Of a stretch of 64,000 nucleotides of DNA, positions 29,061-37,179 are shown piece after piece. The notes under the pieces are model-generated. The model searched no databases. It worked only from the letters and a program-made list of their open reading frames with translations, and had not been told where the DNA came from. A program made the translations under genes and the position numbers. The DNA lies in the NCBI RefSeq assembly GCF_009857915.1, contig NZ_WWCM01000006.1, forward strand, positions 62,001-126,000, written 5' to 3'. Source of the stretch: Duganella qianjiadongensis (lineage in GTDB: Bacteria > Pseudomonadota > Gammaproteobacteria > Burkholderiales > Burkholderiaceae_D). The number at the start of each line of letters is the position of its first letter. The stretch's first letter is position 1.

Positions 29061-29515
29061 TGCGGCGGCTTGTACTACTCCTGCTCGGCCTCGCCTGTCT
29101 GAGCCCGCCTGCCACGTGGGCGGCAGCGGATGAACCAGCGCTCGCCGTCGTCATGGCCAGCGGCAGTGCTCCGCCACGCCTGGGACGCGAGCAAATCGCC
29201 CAGATTTTCAAGCACAGGAAGCGCTACTGGGACGACGGCAGCCGGATACAGGCCGTCAATCTGCCCGCCAGCCATCCGCTGCGGCGCAGCTTTACCCAGC
29301 AGATCTATGGCCGCAATCCGGAAGAACTGGAAGACTACTGGCGCGACCAGTATTTCCATGGTGTGCTGCCGCCCTTTGTGCTGGGCTCGGAGGAAGCCGT
29401 GATCCGGCTAGTTGCCAGCACCCCGGGGGCGATAGGCTATATTTCAGTCTGCAGCGTCGACCACCGCGTCAGCGTGCTGTTCCGCCTCGACGGCAGCAGC
29501 AACTGTAGCCACTAG
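29060..29515 (+). CDS. Small periplasmic phosphate-binding-like protein
   Basis: 151 aa with a signal peptide (RRLVLLLLGLACLSPPATWA). The mature part resembles one lobe of PstS-type binding proteins: LGREQIAQIFKHRKRYWDDG, an SHPLRRSFTQQIYG segment, and VIRLVASTPGAIGYIS near the end. It is half the size of a full PstS and no ABC transporter genes are nearby, so it is more likely a sensor-accessory or scavenging protein working with the porin and the divergent two-component system. Overlaps the porin stop by TGATG. Confidence 0.75.
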   Translation: MRRLVLLLLGLACLSPPATWAAADEPALAVVMASGSAPPRLGREQIAQIFKHRKRYWDDGSRIQAVNLPASHPLRRSFTQQIYGRNPEELEDYWRDQYFHGVLPPFVLGSEEAVIRLVASTPGAIGYISVCSVDHRVSVLFRLDGSSNCSH

Positions 29516-29632
29516 CACTGCAAACTCTGGCGACAGAATTTGCAGTACGCTGCAAGCCATGGTGGCCAGCTTGCCGGATTCTCTACCTGAAAAGCTGGCA
29601 CCGATTTTGCGTTACTTAGTTCCGAAAGGCGT

Positions 29633-30769
29633 ATGCACGGGCATGCGCCGCGCTCTCCGGAACCTGTCATGCTTGCCCAAACCCTGTCTGCCGAAACGCC
29701 CCGCTGGCCAGCTGCCGTCGTCACCGCCCTGCCCGACCTGACGGCGCTAGGCGGGAGCCTGCGCCGGCTGACCGGCTTTGACCATCATGGCAGCACCGAC
29801 TACTTTCCCTCCATCTCGCAAGCCCACCTGCACGCCATCGGGCTGGCGCAGGCGCGCATTGCACGCTGCGCTGCCATCAACCGTCAGCGGCTGGTGGCCT
29901 ACACTTCGGACATGGCGCATGGCAGCGTTGCCGTGGCATTCGAACTGGCCGGCTATGACAGTGCCGCCTTGCGCCAGATAGCCACCGATGGTGCCGGACG
30001 GCTGCGCTGCGACCTGCTGCAGACGGCCATACGGGCCGACCGCGAGGCCGGCCTTGAGCCCTTCCTTATCTGCGCCGCCGCGGGCAATAGTGAAAACGGC
30101 ACCATCGATGCTCTGGGCCGTCTCGCCGCCATCGCCCGCGACGAGGGGCTATGGCTGCATCTGGACGCCAGCTACGGCGCCCTGGCCCGGCTGGCAGGCG
30201 ATCTGGCGCCGCTGCTGGCCGGCATGGAACTGGCCGACACGCTGGCCTTCGACCTGTATCGCTGGGGTTTGCAGCCCTATGCCACCGCCATTCTGCTGGG
30301 CCGCGAGATCACCGCGCCATCTGCCGCAGCGCCGTCTAGCGTCGACGCTGGCGCACAGCTCGCTATAGGGCTACGGGCACTAGTGCAATGGCAGCAGCAG
30401 GCCCCCGCCCCCGCCCGTCTGGGTCGCGACATCTCGCGCTGCTGCGCGCTGGCACGCCGACTGGGCATGGCAGTACAGCAGCAGCCGGCACTGGAACTGC
30501 TGCTGCCAGTGACGCTCAACGTGGTATGCCTGCGCTATCTGGGCGATCAGCCCGATGCCATCAATCAGGCCATCGTCGCGCTCCTGCAGAATAGCCGTTT
30601 CGGCATCAGCAGTTGCCGCGTGCGGCGTCAGCAGGCTATCCGGGTGGTGGTACAGGATGCCAGCCAGACGCCGGAACAGATCGAGCACCTGGTAGCAGCC
30701 CTGCTTGCGGCTGGCCAGCAGCAGCGGCGCCAGCGGGTGGCCGCCAGCCCCCGCACGCTAACAGCTTGA
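29633..30769 (+). CDS. Group II PLP decarboxylase-like protein lacking the catalytic lysine
   Basis: 378 aa, shorter than the usual 470-500. The order of motifs follows aromatic/glutamate decarboxylases: AYTSDMAHGS with the ring-stacking His96, AAAGNSENGTIDAL, and WLHLDASYGA with Asp178 that pairs with the PLP nitrogen. Where the family has the HKW motif carrying the Schiff-base Lys, this protein has DLYRWGLQPYA (Tyr209, Arg210). It therefore should not form the internal aldimine and may be a pseudoenzyme or do different chemistry. Start at 29633 has GAAAGG upstream; ATG 29669 is an alternative. No frameshift is seen. Confidence 0.75.
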   Translation: MHGHAPRSPEPVMLAQTLSAETPRWPAAVVTALPDLTALGGSLRRLTGFDHHGSTDYFPSISQAHLHAIGLAQARIARCAAINRQRLVAYTSDMAHGSVAVAFELAGYDSAALRQIATDGAGRLRCDLLQTAIRADREAGLEPFLICAAAGNSENGTIDALGRLAAIARDEGLWLHLDASYGALARLAGDLAPLLAGMELADTLAFDLYRWGLQPYATAILLGREITAPSAAAPSSVDAGAQLAIGLRALVQWQQQAPAPARLGRDISRCCALARRLGMAVQQQPALELLLPVTLNVVCLRYLGDQPDAINQAIVALLQNSRFGISSCRVRRQQAIRVVVQDASQTPEQIEHLVAALLAAGQQQRRQRVAASPRTLTA

Positions 30770-30843
30770 TTTTAATTAAATATTTCTTTCTCGCCACTCT
30801 GCGCATCGCAAAAAAAAACTGTGCAGTATGCCTGTCTGCCCCT

Positions 30844-30869
30844 TCAATTTCTGTGGCTGCCGCCGATAT
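30844..30869 (+). promoter_or_regulatory. Possible flagellar sigma-28 (FliA) promoter for flaG
   Basis: TCAATTTC (30844-30851), 10 bases, then GCCGATAT (30862-30869), against the FliA consensus TAAAGTTT-N11-GCCGATAA. The minus-10 part matches 7 of 8; the minus-35 part is poor and the spacing one base short. It lies 89 bases before the flaG ATG, fitting a late flagellar gene. Confidence 0.45.
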
Positions 30870-30957
30870 GACTGACAGAAGCGGTAAAAAAAATAGCGCT
30901 GCCAGCCCTACCCGGCATCAGCAGACCGCACGGCCACATTTTTTGAAAGAGCAAGCG

Positions 30958-31317
30958 ATGAAACTCACTCCGATTACTAGCCCGAACGGTCAGACCTGGA
31001 CGAGCGATGTCAAGGTAGCCGAGCCATCTCACGCTGCAACTCAGGCCGCTTCTGCCGGCAATACGCCACCAGCCAGTGCCGCGCCCGTGACGCTGGACAA
31101 GAATCAGCTGAAAAATTCGGTTGATGCCATTAACCGTTACCTCAAAGATAACAGCGAAGTGCAGTTCAGCATCGACGACAGCAGCGGCGCATCCGTCATC
31201 AAAGTGGTCGACACGGAAACCAAGAAAGTGCTGCGCCAGTTCCCGTCGCAACAGGCGCTCGACATCGGCAAGGATTTACAGAGCAAGACCGGCCTGCTGC
31301 TCAAGGGCGAGGCCTGA
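30958..31317 (+). CDS. flaG: FlaG family flagellar protein
   Basis: 119 aa. The N-terminal 45 residues are Ala/Pro/Thr-rich and unstructured; the FlaG domain follows (LKNSVDAINRYLKDNSEVQFSIDD as two adjoining blocks, then VIKVVDTETKKVLRQFPSQQ). FlaG affects flagellar filament length in Pseudomonas and Campylobacter. ATG 30958 follows GAAAGAGC; longer frames upstream are not supported. It sits apart from any flagellin or fliD gene here, behind its own candidate promoter and before a terminator. Confidence 0.88.
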   Translation: MKLTPITSPNGQTWTSDVKVAEPSHAATQAASAGNTPPASAAPVTLDKNQLKNSVDAINRYLKDNSEVQFSIDDSSGASVIKVVDTETKKVLRQFPSQQALDIGKDLQSKTGLLLKGEA

Positions 31318-31320
31318 GTC

Positions 31321-31350
31321 CTGCCGGCACAGGGGGGCACCGGCAGTTTT
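31321..31350 (+). terminator. Rho-independent terminator after flaG
   Basis: CTGCCGG (31321-31327) / CCGGCAG (31340-31346) followed by TTTT, placed directly after the flaG stop. Confidence 0.75.
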
Positions 31351-31358
31351 CCCCATGC

Positions 31359-32846
31359 TCAGCCGTAAGGGGTATAGGTAAAGCCCTGTCCTATGGTGGT
31401 GGCCAGCGTGCTGACGTTTTCCGCGCTCTCGCCAAAGTAGGCCAGCACCTGCGCCTGCGTGCCGCCGCCGTTATCCATATAGTTAAGCCAGAAGGCTACG
31501 CCGCCTGCATCGCCCGAGCGGTGCAGCACATTCTGGTACAGCTTGTCGATAAAGGCAGCGTTGCTCAGATTACTGCCATACATATCGGTGAATTCCTTAC
31601 TGGTGACAAAATAGCCCGCCACTTCATTGAGCGCCATGCCCTTGTCCATCTGGTAGATCCAGAAACCCAGGCCGCCGCTATCGGGCGTGCGGTTGAACGC
31701 AGCCTGATACAGACGATAAGCTTGGCCGCCTACGCCGCCGACATCGAGCGCCAGCGTGGCATCGGCAAACTGGATACGTTCCACACCCGTCAGCGTATCA
31801 CTGCCGTCCAGCCCTGCCTTGTCGCTCAGCGTATAGCCGCTAGCGCTGGCAGCCAGGGTGTAGCTGGCACGGTTACCGTGCACCACAACTTTATCTATGC
31901 CCGCGCCGCCGTCGATCTGGTCATTGCCGGCGCTGCTGGTCAGCACATCGTTGCCAGCCGTGCCCGTGTACACGCCACCCACCAGGCCGGTAGTAGTGCT
32001 GCTCAGCTTCTCCAGATAGCCGGCGCCATCCGTGTAGGAAAGCTGTACGCTCACCGCCGTACCGGCCTGCGCATTTGCTAGCGTCAGCGTGCTGCCGGTT
32101 GCGCCGCTGATGGCAACACCATTGGCCAGCCACTGATAGCTGAAGGCACCCAGTCCGTCGGCATCGGCCACGTTGTTGCTGCCGGTCAGTTGCTGACCCG
32201 CTTGCGCCGTACCGCTGATGCTGACGCCGCCGGTAGGTGCATGGTCGGGAGCCAGCGTAGTAAAGCTTTCGCTCAGCCCGGCGTAGGCATTGCCCGCGCT
32301 ATCGCTGAGCGCCGTGGCGCCTATCACCAGCTTGTAGCCGCTGCCTGCCTGCAGATTGGCAGTCGGATTGATGGTCAGCGTGCTGCCGCTGATGGTGACC
32401 GCACTGCTGCCCGCCGCATAGGTCTCCACCACATCGCCAGCAGCCGTCTGCAACTGTATGCTGCCGGTGGCGAACTTGACAGCTTCGCTGAAAGTGAAGA
32501 CCAGATTGGCATCGACCGCCACCTTGCTGGCGCCGTTGGCGGGGCTGCTGCTGACTAGCGCAGGCGCGATGGTATCGCCGAAATACGTTGTCAGATCAAT
32601 GGTCGTGCGGCCACTGCTGAAGACCAGCTTCTCGATGTTGTACAGCTTTGCGTGCAGCGCCGACGATGCGCCGGACACGCTGTCGACCGTCACCGAGCCA
32701 TCGCTTTGCTGTGCCAGCACATAGTCAGTGAGCTTGGACGTGCCCAGATACAGGGTGTCCACCCCACCCAGACCATCGAGTGTGAACGTTCCAGCCTGTA
32801 CTACAGTCCAGGAATCGTTATTGGCTGTGCCCGTTATTGTTGCCAT
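31359..32846 (-). CDS. Secreted Ig-like/RTX-type protein with DUF4214 domain
   Basis: 495 aa, no classical signal peptide, very low in Lys/Arg and Cys, as in type I secretion substrates. N-terminal GTANNDSWTVVQAGTFTLDGLGG-like beta-roll piece (shown in parts: GTANNDS, DGLGGVDTLYLG), a Big_5 Ig-like domain (about 94-190, SSPANGASKVAVD), a second Ig-like region (about 205-290), RTX-like GTAGNDVL and GNDQIDGGAGID near 305-325, then DUF4214 (about 380-480: YRLYQAAFNRTPDSGGLGFW). DUF4214 is common in surface or S-layer-like proteins. No secretion genes are adjacent. Function unknown. Confidence 0.8.
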   Translation of the reverse strand: MATITGTANNDSWTVVQAGTFTLDGLGGVDTLYLGTSKLTDYVLAQQSDGSVTVDSVSGASSALHAKLYNIEKLVFSSGRTTIDLTTYFGDTIAPALVSSSPANGASKVAVDANLVFTFSEAVKFATGSIQLQTAAGDVVETYAAGSSAVTISGSTLTINPTANLQAGSGYKLVIGATALSDSAGNAYAGLSESFTTLAPDHAPTGGVSISGTAQAGQQLTGSNNVADADGLGAFSYQWLANGVAISGATGSTLTLANAQAGTAVSVQLSYTDGAGYLEKLSSTTTGLVGGVYTGTAGNDVLTSSAGNDQIDGGAGIDKVVVHGNRASYTLAASASGYTLSDKAGLDGSDTLTGVERIQFADATLALDVGGVGGQAYRLYQAAFNRTPDSGGLGFWIYQMDKGMALNEVAGYFVTSKEFTDMYGSNLSNAAFIDKLYQNVLHRSGDAGGVAFWLNYMDNGGGTQAQVLAYFGESAENVSTLATTIGQGFTYTPYG

Positions 32847-33129
32847 TTACTACCTCCGCTAGTCACGACGCATGCGTCCGGTTTAATCACTTGTCCCAGT
32901 ACAAAGCAAGTGACGTGCCCGCACTGTACTATGCGGTCTCCTCCTGCGTAACCACCTCTGCAAACTTTTGCACACTGCAAATTCTGTCAGTAATTATTGC
33001 AGTAATTCACTTTAACGCTAGCGCGACTATCAGCAGATTGCGTGAACGAGAACACACCGCTTGCCTTTCTTCCCTTATGGCATCAAAATTGCTTGAAAAG
33101 ATGCATTTTCACTACGCCAAGCTGATGCC

Positions 33130-33645
33130 ATGCCACAACACACTCACCGCCTGCGCCGCACTCTCGGACTGCTGATGCTCGTCAGCCTGTTCCCCCTGGC
33201 CCGTGCCGCGTCTATCGACGCCGGCAGCATGGCGCCCGCTTTCGATCTGCCTGGTGCGCAGGGCAACATCAAGCTCGGCGACTACAGGGGCAAGACCGTC
33301 TATCTGGATTTCTGGGCTTCATGGTGCGGCCCCTGCAAACAGTCCTTCCCGTGGATGAATGATATGCAGGCCAAATACGGTGCGCGCGGCTTACAGGTCA
33401 TCGCCGTCAATCTCGATGCCAAGGCCGAAGACGCCCGTACCTTCCTCGCCAGCGTGCCGGCACAATTTACCATCGCCTATGATCCGGCCGGCGCTTCAGC
33501 CCAGCAGTATCGTATCAAGGGCATGCCCAGCAGTGTGCTGATCGGGCCGGACGGCAAAGTCATCAGCGTGCACGCAGGCTTCAATCCGGGCGCCCGCGCC
33601 GAACTGGAGCGCCAGATTACTACCGCACTGGGAGTTACGCCATGA
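33130..33645 (+). CDS. TlpA/ResA-like exported thioredoxin-fold protein
   Basis: 171 aa. Signal peptide (residues 1-27, LLMLVSLFPLARAA), then a thioredoxin fold with the active site WCGPC (Cys66/Cys69) and cis-Pro in GMPSSVL. A periplasmic thiol reductase or disulfide-handling protein. First gene of a four-gene cassette with DUF4266, DUF3570 and ApbE; the DUF4266 ATG overlaps its stop (ATGA). The DUF4266 partner is Cys-rich at its C-terminus, a plausible client. The 283-bp gap upstream holds no other gene; it contains the divergent start region of the DUF4214 gene. Confidence 0.88.
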   Translation: MPQHTHRLRRTLGLLMLVSLFPLARAASIDAGSMAPAFDLPGAQGNIKLGDYRGKTVYLDFWASWCGPCKQSFPWMNDMQAKYGARGLQVIAVNLDAKAEDARTFLASVPAQFTIAYDPAGASAQQYRIKGMPSSVLIGPDGKVISVHAGFNPGARAELERQITTALGVTP

Positions 33646-33869
33646 AAGCTCTTTTTACCAGCGGCGCCATGCTGGCCGCCTGCCTGCTGCTGAACGCCTG
33701 CAGCAGCATCAGCCCGGTCCAGCCGTGGCAGAAAGGCCTACTGGCCAAGCCGGAAATGACTTTTGCCGGCGACAATATCGGCAACGAATTTAACGAGCAC
33801 ATCTACTCCAGCCGCGAAGGCGCTTCCGGCGGTAGCGGTGCCAACGGCGGCGGCTGCGGCTGCTACTGA
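33642..33869 (+). CDS. DUF4266 small lipoprotein
   Basis: 75 aa. Lipoprotein signal with lipobox LLNAC (Cys20). The short mature part has the DUF4266 pattern VQPWQKGLLAKPEM and NEFNEHIYSSREGASGG and ends in GGGCGCY, a Gly/Cys-rich tail. Overlaps tlpA by ATGA. DUF4266 proteins are regularly encoded beside DUF3570 and ApbE genes; their role is not established. The terminal cysteines could bind metal or be kept reduced by the TlpA-like neighbour (inference). Confidence 0.85.
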   Translation: MKALFTSGAMLAACLLLNACSSISPVQPWQKGLLAKPEMTFAGDNIGNEFNEHIYSSREGASGGSGANGGGCGCY

Positions 33870-33883
33870 CGGGGAGCCATACC

Positions 33884-34990
33884 ATGACCCAGAGTATGTC
33901 CCGCCATGGCCTGATGGCCGCAGCCCTGAGCCTGCCCCTGCTGTCGGCACAGGCCGAAGCACCGCCTGAAAACGGCACGCTGGCCTTTAAATACCTCGAC
34001 TACCAAGACAGTCAGCCGGGCGCCAACCGGGTGCGCGTGACGGCGCCTGAAGTCAGCCTGATGACGCCGCTCGGCAATGCATGGTCGGTCAGCGCCAACC
34101 ACATCGTCGACAGCATCACGGGCGCTTCGCCGGCCAACCACACGGAAGCCCTGACGCGCCTGCACGACCAGCGCCGCGCAAGCGATCTCAGCGTCACCCA
34201 TTACACCGACCTCACCACGGCCACCGTAGGCGCCAGCTATTCGGCCGAATCGGATTATGTCTCGCGCGGCCTGAGTCTGGCCGGTACCCTGTCCACCGAG
34301 GACAAGAACACCACATGGAACGCTGGCCTGAACGTCCTGCATGACAGCATAGACCCGAGCAACCAGATCGTGACGAACGAGCGCAAGAACGTACTCGACC
34401 TGTCGCTGGGCTGGACGCAGGTGCTGGGCACCCACGATCTGGCCCAGTTGCTGGTGGGCCATTCGCGCGGCAAGGGCTACTTCAGTGATCCCTACAAGAT
34501 CTTCGACCAGCGCCCGCGCACGCGCAACCATCACACCGTGCTGCTGCGCTGGAACCACCATCTGGAGGCCAGCGGCGGCACCAGCCGCCTCAGCTACCGC
34601 TACTATCAGGATAGCTTTGCCATCCACGCCCATACGCTGACGGCCGAATATGTGCAGCCGCTGGCCGGCGGCTGGACCGTGACGCCGCTGCTGCGCCTGT
34701 ACAGCCAGAGCGCTGCCGACTTCTATGTCGAACATGACAGCAGTTTCGATCCTTTCCCCACCAATCCGCCGGCAACGGCCACCTATTACACGGAAGAGCA
34801 GAGGCTGGCGGCCTATGGCGCCCGTACTTTGGGCCTGACAGTGGGCAAGAAACTGGGGCTATGGAGCATCGATCTGCGCGCCCAGCACTACGAACAGCGC
34901 AGCAGCTGGGCCTGGTCGTCGACGGCTAGCCGCAATCTGGCACCATTCCGCGCCCGCATCCTGCAGTTCGCGCTGACCCGCCAGTTCTGA
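33884..34990 (+). CDS. DUF3570 outer-membrane beta-barrel protein
   Basis: 368 aa, signal peptide cleaved near residue 25 (SAQAEA). The mature protein consists of amphipathic strands with long polar turns and ends in FALTRQF with a terminal Phe, as in outer-membrane barrels. Residues 76-82 read DSITGAS, which fits the ApbE flavinylation consensus D-x-x-(S/T)-G-A-(S/T) with Ser82 as the acceptor. An ApbE gene follows five bases later. It may be a covalently flavinylated barrel (inference). GGGAG precedes ATG 33884. Confidence 0.82.
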   Translation: MTQSMSRHGLMAAALSLPLLSAQAEAPPENGTLAFKYLDYQDSQPGANRVRVTAPEVSLMTPLGNAWSVSANHIVDSITGASPANHTEALTRLHDQRRASDLSVTHYTDLTTATVGASYSAESDYVSRGLSLAGTLSTEDKNTTWNAGLNVLHDSIDPSNQIVTNERKNVLDLSLGWTQVLGTHDLAQLLVGHSRGKGYFSDPYKIFDQRPRTRNHHTVLLRWNHHLEASGGTSRLSYRYYQDSFAIHAHTLTAEYVQPLAGGWTVTPLLRLYSQSAADFYVEHDSSFDPFPTNPPATATYYTEEQRLAAYGARTLGLTVGKKLGLWSIDLRAQHYEQRSSWAWSSTASRNLAPFRARILQFALTRQF

Positions 34991-34994
34991 GCGC

Positions 34995-35897
34995 ATGGAG
35001 ATCTTCCGCCTGCCCTTCGCGGCCATGGCCAGCCAGTGCGAAATCGTGCTGGCTGCACCTGATCTCGCGCAGGCCCAGGCGCTGGCGGGCGCTGCCATGG
35101 CTGAAGTGGCCCGCATCGAACACAAGTATTCACGCTACCGTGCCGACAGCATCGTGGGGCGGATCAATCAGGCCGCCGGCGTTTGCGCCGTCGCCTGTGA
35201 CGACGAAACTTTGGCACTTCTGCAATTTGCCGACGAGCTTTACCAGACCAGCGAGGGACTATTCGATATCACCTCGGGTGTATTGCGGCAGGCATGGGAT
35301 TTCCGCCAGCCGCGCCTGCCCGATCCCGAGCTGCTGGCAGCGTGTGTGCAACTGATAGGCTGGCAGCGGGTGGAACGCAGCGGCACGCAGGTGTATCTGC
35401 CGCAGGCCGGCATGCAGCTGGACTTTGGCGGCTACGGCAAGGAATACGCGGCCGACCGTGCCGCCGATGTGCTGCGCCAGCACGGCGTGGCGCACGGTTA
35501 CGTCAATCTGGCGGGCGACTTCCGCATCCTCGGCCCGCGGCCCAGCGGCGCGCCGTGGCAGATCGGCATACAGGACCCGCGCCAGCGCGACCGGCTAGTG
35601 GCCAGCATACCCGTCACCCAGGGTGCGCTCACCACCAGCGGCGACTACGAACGCTATTTCGAACTGGACGGACAGCGCTACTGCCACATCCTCGATCCGC
35701 GCGACGGCCAGCCCGTGCGGCACTGGCGGTCGGTCACGGTACTGGCGCCACTGGCGATAGTGGCTGGCGGCGTCAGCACCATCGCCATGCTAAAACAGCA
35801 AGAAGGTCTGGCCTATCTGGCTGACGCGGGCTACAGCTATCTGGCCATAGACCAGTCTGGACAGCCGCATCAGGCAGTGCGCCACCAGACGGCATAG
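34995..35897 (+). CDS. apbE: FAD:protein FMN transferase (ApbE family)
   Basis: 300 aa. ApbE attaches FMN covalently to Ser/Thr of target proteins. Family blocks: FAAMASQCEIVL at the N-terminus, SRYRADSIVGRIN, LFDITSGVLRQAW, LDFGGYGKEYAADRAADVLR, HGYVNLAGDFRILG and HILDPRDGQPV. Unlike most ApbE proteins it has no visible signal peptide or lipobox, and no start codon lies upstream in frame, so where it acts is unclear. Last gene of the TlpA-DUF4266-DUF3570 cassette, which suggests that a product of the cassette is its target. Confidence 0.88.
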   Translation: MEIFRLPFAAMASQCEIVLAAPDLAQAQALAGAAMAEVARIEHKYSRYRADSIVGRINQAAGVCAVACDDETLALLQFADELYQTSEGLFDITSGVLRQAWDFRQPRLPDPELLAACVQLIGWQRVERSGTQVYLPQAGMQLDFGGYGKEYAADRAADVLRQHGVAHGYVNLAGDFRILGPRPSGAPWQIGIQDPRQRDRLVASIPVTQGALTTSGDYERYFELDGQRYCHILDPRDGQPVRHWRSVTVLAPLAIVAGGVSTIAMLKQQEGLAYLADAGYSYLAIDQSGQPHQAVRHQTA

Positions 35898-36082
35898 ATC
35901 AAGATTTGGCCACCTTCACGGCAGCCAACGCGCCGCCCTGCACTGCCCGGCAACGCCAGGGCGCAACACTGGTGCGCAGTCCCGCTGTATATTTCCTACA
36001 GCCATTGCTTATTTAGAAGCCACCATCTATATTCGGGGTGAAACAAGGTAGTTTGGCCGTCTTTTCACTTTTGTCTGGACCT

Positions 36083-37162
36083 ATGAAGCTTTCCGTTGTC
36101 ATTGTCGATGATTCGGAGATTAATCTCTCCCTGTTCAAGAATTTCGTTGCGCGCATCGACGGACTGGATCCGCTATGTTTCAATGTCTCGGCCGAGGCGT
36201 TGAACTGGTGCGAGCAGCACGGCGCCGATATCGTTATCGTCGATTACATGATGCCCGCGCCAGACGGTATCGAAGTGGTCAAACGCATCAGCCGCATGCC
36301 GCATATGCGCGATGTGCCGGTGATTATGATTACCGCGAACGACCAGAAGCAGGTGCGCGTGGCCGCGCTGGAATCGGGCGCGACCGACTTCCTCAACAAA
36401 CCCGTGGACAAGAGCGAATTCATCGCCCGCATCCGCAACATGGCCACCATGCGGCGCAGCCAGCGCCTGCTGGCCGACCGCGCCGCGCTGCTGTCCGAGG
36501 AAGTGGCGCAAGCCACCCGCGCCATCATCGAACGCGAACGCGACACCATCGTGCGTCTGAGCCGGGCGGCCGAATACCGTGATCCCGAGACGGGCAACCA
36601 CATCCTGCGCATGGCCCATATCGCCAAACTGGTAGGCGCAGAAATGGGCCTGAGCGTAGCGGATCAGACTTTGCTGCTGGAAGCGGCGCCCATGCACGAC
36701 ATCGGCAAGGTCGGCATTCCCGACAATATTCTGCTGAAACCGGGCCGGCTCGATCCGGACGAATTCTTCATCATGAAGCAGCACGCCGAGATCGGCTACG
36801 CTATCCTCAGCAACAGCCCTTCGCCCATCCTCGATGCAGCGGCCGAGATCGCGCTATGCCACCACGAGAAATTCGACGGCAGCGGCTACCCGCGCGGCCT
36901 GCGCGGCAAGGAGATACCGCTGTTCAGCCGCATCGTCGCCGTGTCCGATGTATTCGACGCGCTGACCTCGGCCCGGCCTTACAAGCGGGCGTGGGAACTC
37001 GACCGCGCGCGCAACTTCCTGATCGAGAACAGCGGCAACCACTTCGACCCGGACTGCGTGGCAGCCTTCCTCAAGGTATGGGACGAGGTGCTGAAAGTCC
37101 GTGAACATATCGGCATCGACCACTGCGAAACCAGTGAATCGGGTGCAACCAGCCCTACCTAA
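36083..37162 (+). CDS. HD-GYP response regulator (RpfG-like c-di-GMP phosphodiesterase)
   Basis: 359 aa. Receiver domain with Asp54 (VIVDYMMPAPDG), short linker, and an HD-GYP domain with all key residues: HDIGK (His205-Asp206), the HH pair at 260-261 and DGSGYP (265-270). It should hydrolyse cyclic di-GMP when phosphorylated. ATG 36083 fits the usual receiver N-terminus; a GTG at 36038 is possible but unnecessary. It precedes the FIST gene by 17 bp and a hybrid kinase follows, so the three form one operon and the kinase probably feeds this regulator. Confidence 0.93.
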   Translation: MKLSVVIVDDSEINLSLFKNFVARIDGLDPLCFNVSAEALNWCEQHGADIVIVDYMMPAPDGIEVVKRISRMPHMRDVPVIMITANDQKQVRVAALESGATDFLNKPVDKSEFIARIRNMATMRRSQRLLADRAALLSEEVAQATRAIIERERDTIVRLSRAAEYRDPETGNHILRMAHIAKLVGAEMGLSVADQTLLLEAAPMHDIGKVGIPDNILLKPGRLDPDEFFIMKQHAEIGYAILSNSPSPILDAAAEIALCHHEKFDGSGYPRGLRGKEIPLFSRIVAVSDVFDALTSARPYKRAWELDRARNFLIENSGNHFDPDCVAAFLKVWDEVLKVREHIGIDHCETSESGATSPT

Positions 37163-37179
37163 TCCAGCGAGCCTCCGCC

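Noticed and set aside
32847..33129. Possible small gene in the 283-bp divergent gap
   Set aside because: Frames there have no ribosome site or protein-like composition; treated as promoter region for the DUF4214 and TlpA genes.
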